DNA from: Nephromyces sp. MM_2019
Lineage: Eukaryota; Apicomplexa; Aconoidasida; Nephromycida
Assembly: GCA_015657535.1 (NCBI GenBank)
Contig: JADHZB010001136.1
Span: 1 to 64,000, forward strand
DNA: 64,000 nt
Direction of reading: 5' to 3'
The notes below the pieces were generated by a model. The model worked only from the letters and a program-made list of their open reading frames with translations. It ran no database searches and was not told where the DNA came from. Made by a program: the position numbers and the translations under genes. Positions 35,362-52,611 of the stretch are shown here, piece by piece (within the stretch, counting starts at the first letter, position 1; each line of letters begins with the position of its first letter).

Positions 35362-37615
35362 AACCAGAAATATAAATTCTCAACCTTTCATGCCACGGTT
35401 ACCAAAGCCGCGATATGCGGCGTTCACTGCGCCGTGAGCGAGCTATAAAACTTTAGAGGTATGCTTGTTTCTCTAGTAATATATTCTGGCAGTAAAGAAA
35501 ATTTCGCTTCATCAATGCTACGAAGCGGTGGTAGAGTCATTCCACCACACGGTTAACTGCACACGGGGAGAAAAGGTGTCAACTGGTAGTCCTGTGCATC
35601 GAATTCCCGCATTCACAGCCTGCTTAGGACTAGATTAGACGTGGAGCGTGATGTGATTGCTGCATTTCTGGAGTGCTTCTGATCCCTTATGTAATGCCAT
35701 TGCTGCCTTCCTGGAGTGCTCCTCTCGTTGCTGTTATCAATCACTGGTGATGCAGTAACAGCATTTTCTAGCTTTTTTCCCAAGTTACAAGCATGGATAG
35801 TAACGGTAATCGATGATATTAACTGATAAGATAAGCGCGTGCTGCAGTCTGCGACACTCATAGACAGAAGTGCAGAGAACTTGAAGCAGGTAGCAATTTT
35901 AAAGGTTATAACTTTGTGGTCATGAACCCGTCACTGACTACATGCTGCAAGTGGGTAGCCTCAGCAGTATTAGCTGGTATCGATCTCACGCTGTTCGCAG
36001 TAGAGCAAAAATAAACCAAAAAGAGCAAAGCGAGAGACCTCTATGACTATTTTCAGCTGTTATATAAACTTGAATAGGACTGCCGTTTTCCTCGATAGTA
36101 GCTCTTTATTATTATATGAGCTAAGTCATGTGGTCAATAAACGGCGGCATCTGAATATGAAGCTTAAACGAATACACGGTGATAGCCGCCATCCAGTGTG
36201 ATACTCAGTGCAAGCATAGTTACACCGTATTACATGTATACTTACGGGATTCTTATATAGAGAAAGAGTACGTAGAAAATCTTTTTCATACGGCTCTGAT
36301 ATAAATACTGCCAAAGTGCAGCATTACACATATTGCTGTACAAGAAGATTAGCCTTGGCGCGATCGGTTCCTACGGTTTTGTTAGTCCAGGCCTCAACTC
36401 CTCAACATAACGGAGTTTGTAAGAGCGCCAGCTCAAAGTGTGTACAAGTTTCGCATACGCTACCTGAATTGCATGGTTCTCAATATGCAGAAAAAGTAAA
36501 CATCTGGGGATCCATATTGCTGTTGAGCTTATTAAAGGCAGAATTAACGATGGCACAACCTCGCTGACGTATCTAATGAAAGGCCAAACGGTAGTAGGCG
36601 GTGCGACAGCGTAAGTACTGATGCAATCATGTGTTCAAGCCATCAAATTAACTTGAACTAACGATGATATCGATGGCGATACTGTAAAGGTTGAAAGACG
36701 GCTTGCAAATATCTTTAGCCGAATGGCAAGAAGTTTTGCAGCTACAATTTAATCCATACGATTGACTTTGAAAGTAATAATTGTTGCTATGAGAAAAGAA
36801 ATTCACAGTATGCCATAAACTTATCCAATTTCTGATGAGATACTCGAAGTCAAGATACATTACTCAAACTATACAGCAGAATTAGGCATTGCCACCCGAG
36901 TGATACGAGGGTTGTTTGCCTGCGCGACAGAACCAACGGCACGCTACGAATTTCAGCAATCTTAAATTTGGACTCGCTTCCGTTTGTTCCAACAGAACAA
37001 ATCAGGATGACGATACCGTAAAGTGCAGTTCTTGATTAGCTCATGATTTTAATAAGCGGAATCTCCGCAGATTCGCTTAATTCGTGGTATTACAATATCG
37101 GTATTCTTAAGGTGTAACACCGCGATACCCGACGAACGCAACAAAAGCTTCTCGAAATGCAAACGTAACTGTTAGCTTTATGAGCAGAAAAGCGATAGCA
37201 GCACTCATATTCGAGAATTATAACCGAAGGGACACGTGACACAAAGACTTACACTTCCCGTTCAAGGTTAGCAGGTCTCAAAAAGATAACTCAAATACAA
37301 AGGCATGACGTTACTCAACAGGTATTTCGCACGAAATCATCATACGGGCTTCTGGGCGGATTCGAGCATTATGTGCGCTTTTAGCGCGCTAAACTGAGCC
37401 TCAATAGAGCGGGGCATGCAAGAATGAAAAGCAAATTGACTGGATCCCCTAAACGGGAAGAACCTGTTCGACCAGGTGCGTCGGCGTAGCGCTCTCTTTA
37501 CTTGGACATCTTGTTGAAGTGTACCTGCTATGAATTGTAAGAATTACGAGGTTACTACCTTCTAATTGCTCTTCAATTATCCACGTTTATGACGTAAATA
37601 TCGAATGCTTCACAG
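35362..37615. other. Intergenic stretch upstream of ERCC8, no firm gene
   Basis: It is noticeably less AT-rich than the introns of neighbouring genes. Open frames at 35613-35861 (-) and 36316-36567 (+) show no motif. A short plus-strand segment starting ATG at about 37423 and ending in a GTGCGT donor at about 37474 (MKSKLTGSPKREEPVRP) could be a first exon of the candidate at 37616, but its phase does not match. No repeat or RNA gene seen. Confidence 0.4.
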
Positions 37616-37883
37616 CGGATCTCTGCTTCCTTCATATTCTGCGGCCCATCGCCTCCAATACTGTGACTACATCTCTTACTACTTCAACAACACCCACAAG
37701 CTAACACCAACGGAAAATGAAAAAATCACTCAGTCTTTGCAGAAAATCTGCCAACAAGCCCAGTGTAGGTTTAAATGCTACAATGATACCTAATGTTTCA
37801 TCTTACGGATGTCATACCAATCTTAACTGGTATCAATGCCAGGCCGCAGGAACAAACAGGCTTTTACAATCCGAGCAGGCTAA
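37616..37883 (+). CDS. Candidate two-exon 3' part of a small gene
   Basis: Exons 37616-37764 and 37843-37883 (stop TAA), joined in phase 1. The first follows CTTCACAG and reads GSLLPSYSAAHRLQYCDYI, then TPTENEKITQSLQKICQQAQ; the second follows AATGCCAG and encodes a short basic end (RRNKQAFTIRAG). No family recognised. The 5' exon is missing: the exon needs a phase-2 partner upstream. Tail-to-tail with CDC48. It may be a chance frame. Confidence 0.3.
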
Positions 37884-38778
37884 CACAGCAAGGCTAACTT
37901 TCAGGGGTATATTCTAAAGAAAGGAGCAATAACCAATCTCACCCCAGCCATTGCGTGCCGTCAAAACGCTGGAGAAGGCATTCCACATCACGTGGCGAAG
38001 GATAGTTGAAGTCCAGCGACTTATATCTAGGCAGTCTTAAACCGAAAGACGAGTCTAATTGTCAAGATTTACCATCAATATTTCCATCAAAGCCAATAAA
38101 AAAGCATCTCAATTAGAAGCAGCAAGAGTTCTGAAGTCATCACACTTCAGTAATGAATATCGGCACCAACATAAAAAATAGTATTAGTGCCGCAATCGTT
38201 AAATAGCCAGCTATTCATACTTTTCCTTGAGCACCCACTTCTTAGTCCATGCTTCACAATTTATTCTCGCATGATTGGAAAATTCTTAGTGTGGAGATGA
38301 CAATAAGAGCAGGTACCAGGCACCCAGCACTATAATAGCCAAAATTGAACCAGAAAGTTCATGCCACTAAAAAACTCAATCAATGAAATTCATAAAGCTA
38401 GTAACAAGGCAAATTACGGAAAAATGGATACTCACGGAGTTCTCGACAACTCCTCTGCCGGTAGTGGAGATATTTCAGGCTAGACCTATGCATGCCAAAC
38501 TGTGCTTTTCAATTATCTGCTCAAAAGAGGTTTTACGGAATCACAGTAGCAAACACAAAGGAAAACTCCACAAAACGTGCACATATCCACCTTATCTTGC
38601 TCGTAAAAAATTGCGTCCTTCGTTTCCGCTCTTGCTTTAAGAAGGGACAGTATAAATAGATGAAAGCAGCAAATCTTCGACGAGATCTCAAATTGAGCAT
38701 CGCACAAGTCGCGCACAATTAAGAAACCAAATATCTTGTATCAATGCGTACAAAACACCCGCTCTAGCCGACTCATCA
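37884..38778. other. Convergent interval before CDC48 stop, no gene seen
   Basis: About 0.9 kb with the expected 3' UTR of CDC48 on the minus strand. Overlapping open frames on both strands at 38383-38720 have no motif and no matching splice partners. Confidence 0.4.
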
Positions 38779-43426
<4,648 letters not shown>

Positions 43427-46400
43427 GATGTCGTGAGTGCAACAGTGGAAAACAGGCTTGGAATTATTCAGTAGAGCAAAGACAGAAAAACAGTCAATTT
43501 TCAATTCTATCCTACTACTTCAGCATTCGCGAGGATCTTGGGTATTACCCTTCAGTGCCTATAACGTGGAAAACAAGCGAAACAACGATAAATTTTGCCA
43601 CAATATAAGATTAGCAAGCAGCATATCCAGATGGAGACAATGCCGACAAGATAAACCGAACAAACAAAATCAAATGGACCAAAAGATCCCTAGTAAAACT
43701 ACCGGAAGACTGTATTATCTCAGGATAAAAAGTGGAAAAACATACAGAATACAACCAAAAAAGTGCACTCCCAGAGAATTAAATTGACACAGTAAGAATA
43801 GATAGAGAAGGCTTAAGCGGCATAACATAAGTGCAAAGCAATACGAATTTTTCGCGAAAGAACAGCAAACCACTGTCGGTTACGCTTTAACACCAGTGAG
43901 TCAGCATTGAGGAGCAAAAAGAAGCAGGGACCAAGGAATTTGTAGCAAGCCAGTTGAAACGGAGGTTTTTGTTACACAGCAAAAAAGCATGGGGTACTAC
44001 TTCTCTCGATGACAACGATAAGCAAACTTGAGGCACAAACATGAAACCTATGGCAGAGCCTATATTTAATCTCAGATTACAAAAATGCAGCAAGAATCCC
44101 TTTTTATCAAAAAAAAGCTTACGGTATGTTTTCCCATGTACAAGATAGTTCATCGCTAAGCGAGCGGAGAGCATTGCCCCACAACTTTGCAGATGCATTC
44201 CCGTAACTTTCAATCAAAAACCAAGTAGTCAAAAAGGGGGGGAAATAACATGCATTGCAACAATAATTTCTATAAAAAGCCGCCGCTCCTACTGCTAATC
44301 TAAAGTTTACCCAAGAAGTCCGCAGCAGTGGCCGACTTCAAAAGAAAATCAGGAAATTCAGGTGAAACGCCAAAAGGATGTTTTTAAGTTTGGAATAATG
44401 CACATGTAGCACGTCGAGTGAAGTTTTGCACAAGCCCAAAGAGTATACACTGCCTCCACGGTGCGAAATTCTAATATGGTGTGTGTACTATATGCATTAT
44501 TAACATTTATCATTGCCTCATATTTTCCCTCAAAACAAATAGAATAAGACTCTCGCGCTCACCTTGGATGCAGGAGGTTAACGCCTTGTCGACAGCAAGA
44601 AAAAGCGGGCTGTAGGCAAACTAACTGATCCTCCTTGCGACCAACAGGACACCAGCGTGTTTTAGTGCTGTCACAAAGTTTTTTTCCTCATGTGGGGCGC
44701 CAATGACGCCTGTGTGCGGTTCAGTGTGTTGCGTGTATCGCTAGGCGAGGGATGTGCGTCAGTGTGTGCGTTATCCACAAGTGATGTGTGTTCGCTCTAG
44801 TGGTGTAGGTCGGTGCTAACAATTTGTTTCCCTTCTCGTGGGGTGTGTCGGTGCCTATTGTTTCTACCTGCAGCCACTGTGATGTGTGCGTAGAGCAATT
44901 CCAACTGGTGCCTGTGCACTGGGCGGTGAGCCTTTAGAGCAACTACCGTGAGAGAGCCTTGTCTTTAGTTTGAGCTTGAAGGTCTCGGCGGCTCTCATTT
45001 TCAGGAGCTACGTACCACCAGTGTTGAACATTGGCAAAGTAAATGGTACCCAACGACTATACTGGCAGAACATTTCCCGCAGAGCTTATGGTAAGTCCAG
45101 GGCTTCATTGCTTACTCGATAAAGTACCGCCGCTCTACAATGTTCACTGTCATGAGACCTGTGCAGCAGCGTATGCGTGCATCCAGACCAGAGTACGGGT
45201 AACGACTATTCATTACGGTACTTTTTTATGCTCTGCTACATTGCAAAAATTGGCAGAGTTGTACGTAATGGGTTACTGCAAGCTGCATGTAGCTCAGAAC
45301 TTGCAGGCAAGCTCATAGCTGGAATGCATGCGTGAGCGATTTCGAATTCTGTGAGCTTCGAGCTGCATTATTGAATTAGAGGCATAGTTGAGTATATCCA
45401 TATATATAATAAATAAGCTGGATGCATTCTCTCTCACCCAATATTGGGCCCTCGTGATACAATGCACGTATCTAACGCTATTAAAGGGGACCGTGCTGTT
45501 GTAGCTCAGGTACTACTTATATTCTCCTGGCTTTCCGTATGTTTGCTACTGCAGGCCAGAAAACATTGTAGCCAGCATATTTTTGATAAACTTAGTTATC
45601 ACGCGATGGCACTTGCTGCTTATACAAAGCTGATAACTTGTCTTAGCCAGCAAGCTACGGAAATATATTACACCATTAACCAGGTTAACATATTGTCCAC
45701 TAATGTTTGCATTAGCACATTAAAATAAGGTCGAAAGGCATGCTAGAAGTGGTGAATCCACTCTAAAATTTTACGAAAAGTGCAAATACAATTGAAATTT
45801 GTATGTGGAATTTCAGAATGGACGTGCATCTACCATACGTGGCTATCCAAAAGCAGCCGAGCTGCCACAGAATGAACATGGCAGCCTTTCGGGTAGTATA
45901 GTAATATACCTCCCAACTATATCTAGGGACAGATTAAGTTGAGGAGATTGAATTTCGCTCCCTTTCCACTAGTTCCTAGGGTGAAAACAGAGTACAAGAA
46001 ACGAGAAAAAAGAGGAAAGAATCACTTTCCAGTTTCAATTACACATGGACCATAATGTTCTATGAACTATTACTTCTAAGGCATCGTCTGCTTCTCATAT
46101 TTCAAGGTGGTAAGGGGCTATCTTATGGACCGAGTAACATCGGGCGAAAAACGCTGGATTTTTAGACGAAATTTATGCTTCGAACAAATAAATGTTTCTA
46201 TGGCGTAACAGGAAGGTGAAAGTGTGATATTACTTGCGACTACCAATGAATTAAAATCATGGATATACCTATAAGGATGGAAAAAGGAAGTGCTTCCATG
46301 GAGTTCTCGTAGTATCGCGAGGTAATTTTTTGCGCTCCATTATGGCATTATATTCAGAGATTGAAATCGCTAAAGATACGAAGGGTAACAGCAATTTGCT

Positions 46401-47341
46401 ACTGGTAAAATAGCAAAAAGCATCGTGCCATTGCGTCTCAAGAGCATGGAAATAATGTAAAATACACCCATCTTTTGGCCATTATTTGGTATCAGTGATT
46501 TAGCTTGCCAGGAGGCGAGCCAAAAACTGAAAATTAACCTGCTGGTTTCCATTTCATCTACCTGGAAGAAGCTTAAAAATATGTGATAAATAAGTGGTAC
46601 TCAAATTTTTTTTATTATGGGATCCCTTTATGCGTAAGCGTAAATCAATTCCCCCACCTCATAAATGAGGTGTAAGCTGTAGATATTATTCCAAGTTTAG
46701 TGATAGCTTCCTAATAAAATTTCGCAAAAAAGCTCAAACGGTTGTTCACCAGCTAGATAAAGCAAGCAGAGAATGTGATGCGGAGGCAAAAGCCACATTA
46801 TCAAACTATGACACTAAGAACATCACGCTAGCCAGTTGCCATGATGTAGAAATTTTTAAGCGCCTTCCTCGAAAGTCTAAAAAGTACCTGCTTACTTGCG
46901 TCACTTGCATCATTGATTTACACGCCAACTCTAGAAGCAGTTACCCCAATAAATTTTATTAGAAGCTGAAACATTAATTATTAGTAGCTGGGACCAAATC
47001 TAGGGTAATGAACCCTGAACGAGGGCGCAGCAATTAGCATATATATTATAGGTTCCTCCTGGGCAGCTTAGCGGAACCGATTAGTGTTCATAGCTTTTAT
47101 CACAACATGTCAGCATTACAAGAAGCCCAAAATTCATAACGTCCTTGTGAAGTAATATACTAAGAAAAATGAAGATTTATGATAATTTAGATCAGAAAAT
47201 TACTTTTATATTTTTCGCATCTTGCAAACTCCAAACAGTGAGCAATGTTCTTTCTATCAATAGCATCAGGCCGGAAGGCACGGAAGTTGAGTTAAGAAAG
47301 TAAAATAAAAATAAAGTCGCATGAAGTTTGAAATGAAAAAC
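43427..47341. other. Long region upstream of CDC48, no firm gene
   Basis: Holds the CDC48 promoter and 5' UTR. A T/G-rich segment at about 44680-44960 (many TGTGTGCG and GGTGTG motifs) has different composition from its surroundings. A plus-strand frame without ATG, about 46665-46962 (TVVHQLDKASRECDAEAKAT), is open for about 100 codons and could be an exon, but no splice partner was found. Open frames at 45043-45318 and 45444-45728 (+) show no motif. Confidence 0.4.
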
Positions 47342-47509
47342 CTGTTTTCTTGCTAGCAAGCCTTCAAAATCCTGCGAGTGCCACCGAATCGAGCAGAGCG
47401 GACGAGTTAGGCAGGTATCAGGAAGAAAAGCGTCCACCGTACGAAGGAGCTTGGTAACGAGAAGCAAGCAAGTCCAACCATTAATATCCTTTAGGGGTTG
47501 AAACCGCAA
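47342..47509 (-). CDS. Candidate first exon with signal-like N-terminus
   Basis: ATG at 47509, donor CAG|GTTTTT after 56 codons, phase 0. The protein starts MRFQPLKDINGW, then has a hydrophobic stretch (CLLLVTKLLRTVDAFLP) that resembles a signal peptide or anchor, followed by a basic, hydroxyl-poor stretch. Such a start would suit a secreted or organelle-targeted protein, but no downstream exon was identified with confidence, so the product is unknown. Confidence 0.33.
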
Positions 47510-48087
47510 GCGTTTATATGAGCGAATGGTAAGTATTTAAGCATTTAGTCTACACATTGAGGCAAGAAGTAACTAAGCAGATTCCCCTCCGGTGAGTACT
47601 CGTTAGGAATTCTGATGTTTTCCTTCAAACATCCGCGACTTGAGTGATAAAGATACTTAAGCTTTTTAAGAGAGTGTTGTTAAACAAGCAAAACATTATG
47701 GCCATATACGTTAAATAGAATACACTTTTGTATAAATTGGGGCTTTTTCTTGCGAGAATTCTCGTCGCAAAGAATGATTCTCGCAGTACTACGTGATCAG
47801 GAGAGGAAGCAACTGCGGGCTATAACGATCTTGCTTTAATTTGAAATCTTTGTACGAAATTCCCCCCAAAATTTAATCTTGAAGATGTTACTTAAAACTT
47901 GAAATGCTCTTAGCGAGTTCACATCGGACTCTTAAGTGGAAAACAATTTAAATGGTATTCTACAATAGGGAAAACACTTCAATGCCAAAAAACTATTCTG
48001 AGACTGGAGAGCCTGTGTCATACAAGGCAAATTCATATACAGAACTCGGATACTTTTAAGTTAAAGAAAGCGAGTACAGTCAAGAAC

Positions 48088-49293
48088 TTAAAAATTTTCT
48101 GCACAAAAAAATTCAGCACGTAAGTTACACTTCGGGAACAACTTTCGGGAATCGCTTAAGTTAGCGTTTTTTAAAAAGTGATTTGCTGTCAAGAAAGCCT
48201 TCCAAGCTAGAGGTCTTCCAAAACACGCATTCTTAGCTAACAAATTTGATTGAAGGCTATCCTTGGAAATAAGATAAAATGTCCAAGTGCCAAGGAAGAA
48301 AGCCAACAATATCATGACGAATATACTTCCAGCATTACAAACCTGTGGAACGGGCTGAAATAACTTTTCCACGATATTTTTGACCGGCCCCAAATTAGCT
48401 CAATTATCACCATTAAACAGGTTTAACCACTGCAAATCTCCTCAGAGAGAAGAATTAAGCGTCTGAGTATCATAGCAGCAGCAATAACTGCAATACCTTC
48501 ACCCAGATGCTTTTGCGATGCCACCTGCACTTTTCTAACTCAAAAATGGCAAACCAAAGCAAAGCTTAAAAATTTTGCAAAGGACAACCTTTCAGCTTGG
48601 TCCAGTAAAATATCCAAACAAAAACGAATAACATCATCTGCGAGGCATCTTCCAATTCTCTTTAAGTAATCCCCTTCTATATGAAACCCCCCAACGAGCA
48701 TGAGATAAAATCTGTGTCACGGCTATAAGCAAGTGCCTTGGTGTAGCCAGTGTCATGCTGCTAGTGTTGCCATTCCCACTTTTACTGAAGTGATCATCAA
48801 AAAATCTTCTTATAAATTCCTCACTAGTTCTAAGTAACTCGAGATTCATCCCCTGGAAACTGTAGCCATTGGCAGCAATGACACCCTTTGAGGCCAGATG
48901 AAGCTGCTTACTCTGATTTTTCGTGACTGAAAGAACAGCCCCCGTTTGTGTAGCAGCAGAAGATAGCTCGGATGAGTTATCATTGCAAAAGCCTGCGGCT
49001 TGCAGATTTGCTGCAGCGTTTTTTAAACTTGAACCTTGATCTGTAACAAGTGCTTCAGGAACCTCTCGCGTTACTGCTCGTTCGGCTTCGATTCTATCAT
49101 GAACTCCTTGAATACTATGGTTAAATACACCAGAAGCTTGATATCGGTGCTCTTCAGGCACACTTTTGGCGTTCCGTGATTCTTCTTGAACGGGGTTATA
49201 CGGATTTAAAGTGATCCGCCTACTTTTCAAGTCCTCCTTGAGGGCATAATCAAGATCTTCCAGATAAAGAGCTCGGAGACGTTTCCTAATCAT
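48088..49293 (-). CDS. Candidate membrane protein, unknown family
   Basis: Proposed exons 49293-48688 (ATG) and 48354-48088 (stop TAA), phase 0; 290 residues. The first 200 residues are polar with an acidic/basic N-terminus (MIRKRLRALYLEDLDYALKE) and a Ser/Ala-rich middle; the second exon follows GTTATTTCAG and starts PVPQVCNAG, then has a 20-residue hydrophobic span (IFVMILLAFFLGTWTFYLI). If the donor at 48687 is not used, the frame stops at 48634 and the protein has 219 residues without a membrane span. I recognise no domain. The long open frame and its composition support a real exon; the joining of the two is inferred from phase. Confidence 0.48.
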
Positions 49294-52200
49294 CGTACCG
49301 TGTCCGTACTAAGTCGCTTGTTTTGCACAGATGATCAGGCAGCGGAATATTAATAAGCAGATATAAGATAAGCGTATCGAGAAAAAATTCTTCAAGTTAC
49401 AGCCGTATGAAAGCAGGTTAAACCGTAAAATTAGTACTCATAAAAAGAATGCTTTAAGTACACCTAAGCGGCTTTCGTCAACAAAAATGTTGAGGCATGT
49501 TAGGGGGTAACGGTAATTTTAAGAACTTACTGAGTCCACGATCACGGATGTAGAGACAATCAGTAGGATTTTACTTCGGGCCGCGCAATGTGCATATATT
49601 GCTTGGTTTGTTCAAGCCTTAAAATTTTCACGCAAATTTCTGCGGACACCTTTAATTGTTAGGAAATTTACACAATAAAGACGAAAAAAATGTCAGAACA
49701 ACGGCGAGGAAGCTATGGAAATTTGCCCACATAAACGCGCTGGGAAGCGCTTTTTCATATACATGAGGTATATAGGCTCCCCTAGTGGATGCTGTAAACG
49801 ATGTGCGGTCAACTTTTTCGTTGCCAGTCGTTCTAGAGGACTTTTGTATCAACAGTGAGCAGCAGAAACAAAGATTAAATGGGATTACGAAGCTTTCTTA
49901 TTGACATTGTGACCAGCATGTTGAGCCTAGCGTTGTTCCGTTAGAAGCACCATATTTCAGCAAACCGGCCAAAATGGATAAGAACATGCACGAAGTTATT
50001 AACAGCGAGCTGCGCTCAAAAACAGTGCTCAGCTGGACGTATCGCTTGCCAATTACCGCAATTGGAAGAGTAGCCTTCACACCACAAGGTCACTGCGTTC
50101 CAAGCGCCGGAAGGTAATATTCTCACGCTGCAGATCACCATTACCACAAACAAGCTTGAGACTTAGTAGTACGAGTAGCACGAGGCCTACGCTGTCTCAC
50201 GATTTTGCAAATATTTCAGGCACATATGGGGAGTCCAGCTGACTAAATCCATACAATTGAAAAATGCTCAGATTCCCGCCAGGCTCATAGTCGCTGGGCA
50301 AGTAATTTAATATCCACTATTGGCCCGATTGGGAAAAGAAATTAATGGCTCATACTTATTCTCCATTGGAGTAAAACATGTCAAACCGAGAATTGGAAAA
50401 CTGCTATCCAGTAACTAGATCAACAAACGAAGAGTAAAACTTTATATTTCGTACGAGTAGTTTGCTAGATTAATCCGTACACGCGCTACTGTTGATAAAT
50501 ATTCCCCTTATTCAATGTTCTCCCTTTCTTGTGAAATTTTCGCACAAGCAAAGCGAAAGAGCTATTTTTAGCATTGAAACTGCGATGCTTCTCTCACAGT
50601 ATTCTTTTTTAGTGATATTATACTCGAGGCACAGAAAGCGGAGCTAGGTCCAACATAGTGTAAATTCACTTATTCTTAGTCCAAAAAGAGAGGAAATTGG
50701 GTCACAATCTTTAAAAAAACAAGGCAGAAGTTCACCAAAAAGCTTTGCTAGTCGCAGCCCTATAAAGGCTCGAAGCTTGAGGCATCTCCATCACCTTCAA
50801 AAGGCGAAGTATTTCCTGGAAATAATTTTTTAATTTATGGAGAAAGGATCCTCACAAATTGGATCAAACATTCTTGAAAAAAGAAGGAGTCTGGAGATTT
50901 TTCTCCAAAGCATCCTGCCCTCTCTTTTCGGTAATATTTTCTATGGTGCAGATCCGGTTAAAACATGTCATAGTATTTATTATTTACCTGAACTTTACCT
51001 ACTGAATCAGCTTTTATTCGATATTGTAACGACATCAAATGATCTAATTCATTAATACCTTTTTACAGTACGTAATTGAGACATCCTTTTCTCAAGTGCA
51101 TATGCTTTTATAATTAGTTAACGATTCACTGCCTAGAGCTACTTCTTAGTGGTAGTGTACAAGAGTGTAATGTGCTTGCAAAAAATCTAAACAATAGTAA
51201 GTTCCAGCTTTCAGCAACTTATTTAGACGTTCTTTTTGATAAAAAAATTTCAATAATTCCGCAGCATAGCCTTTTTTAGATAATTGATCACGCCATTTTA
51301 CCCCTTTCGATTCATATTAAAAAGACACTGCGTGAAAAAGTTGCCAATTTAGTGAATTATTATCGCTTTGAAAGTAGCTTGCATAGACGCTGCAAAACTA
51401 TCACGAACTTCGCGCTAATGGAAAATCCTTTGATAAAAAGTAAAACTTACATAGATTTTTCAATCATAGAAAAGTGATTTGTAAAGACTAAAGCGAATCA
51501 CCTTTAAAAAAAGTACCATACCCAGGAAGCAAGCAATATGCTCTTGTCAATATCATACGGGAATCAAGTCACTTGACAACTCTTTGCCGGGTAATAGGAA
51601 TCAATGAATTCGCTGGATACTACTCAACAGTGTTTGGAAATTAACGATTGTTCACAGTACCACCACGCGGCATGATAATATACTTCCAGAAGCGAAAATT
51701 CTTGTATTTCATGAAGCTTATACACTAATCACACCAAAAGGCTTACTTGTAGGATATCTTTTTACAAGAATGTAAAGGGGCACCACAAGATACTAACTGA
51801 ATGAAAAAAAAATTGACTGTATTCACTTAGCTTCCCAATCTCCAGATTTGTTAGTAGCTTTATTCGCAGTCTCATTATCATGGATAATCCATACTACGTG
51901 CATAACTAATGGCTCTGAATCTAACTTAACGGCGATTGCCCTCAAAAATTAATTTTTCCTTTTCTGGATTAGAATAATATCGATCCTACAGAAGAGAAAA
52001 GGTATACAAAACCATAGGAATCACACGTTTTTAACGGCGCAAAACAAGTAGAAAGATGAAATCTACCAGGCAGTATAGAGCTAAGCTTTTTGGAATAAAG
52101 AATAACGGAGGAGTTTAATCGTGCATCCGAAGCTCACAGAGGAGCCCAGCATCAACAGATAAAAAACCATATCATTACATAAAACTGTAATTGAATTCAT

Positions 52201-52611
52201 TCGTAAGAATGAATAGCCAGGTATATTTTATAGGCACAACTAGCTCGCCAGTGAGTGCATAATCATCAAGAGCAAGCTTTTATAAAAATTCCTACATTAA
52301 GAGGTGCGGCCCCTCTCGAAAAAAAAAATTTTAAGCAACCAGATTTCATATAAAGCAGTAACAACGTGCAAAATAACATCTAACAAATAGCCCCAAAAGG
52401 AGAAATGGCCCACATATGGCATAAAAATAATGTTTTGCCGCCTACACACCTTTCTGTTACCAATTTACCAGATTAAGAACGCTTTTTTCAGTCAAAAAAG
52501 GCATAATGCCCAATCTAGGTACAGAAACTTCCTGTGTGTTTAAAAAAAGCATCACCCAACATTTAATATACTATATTAATAGCAGGGATACAAATCTTAA
52601 GTCAAAACTAG
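49294..52611. other. Intergenic stretch between two minus-strand genes, no gene recognised
   Basis: It should contain the promoter of the gene ending at 48088 and the 3' UTR of DGAT2. Open frames at 49652-49852 and 49898-50080 (-) and 50837-51055 (+) have no motif or splice partner. No repeats or RNA genes seen. Confidence 0.45.
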
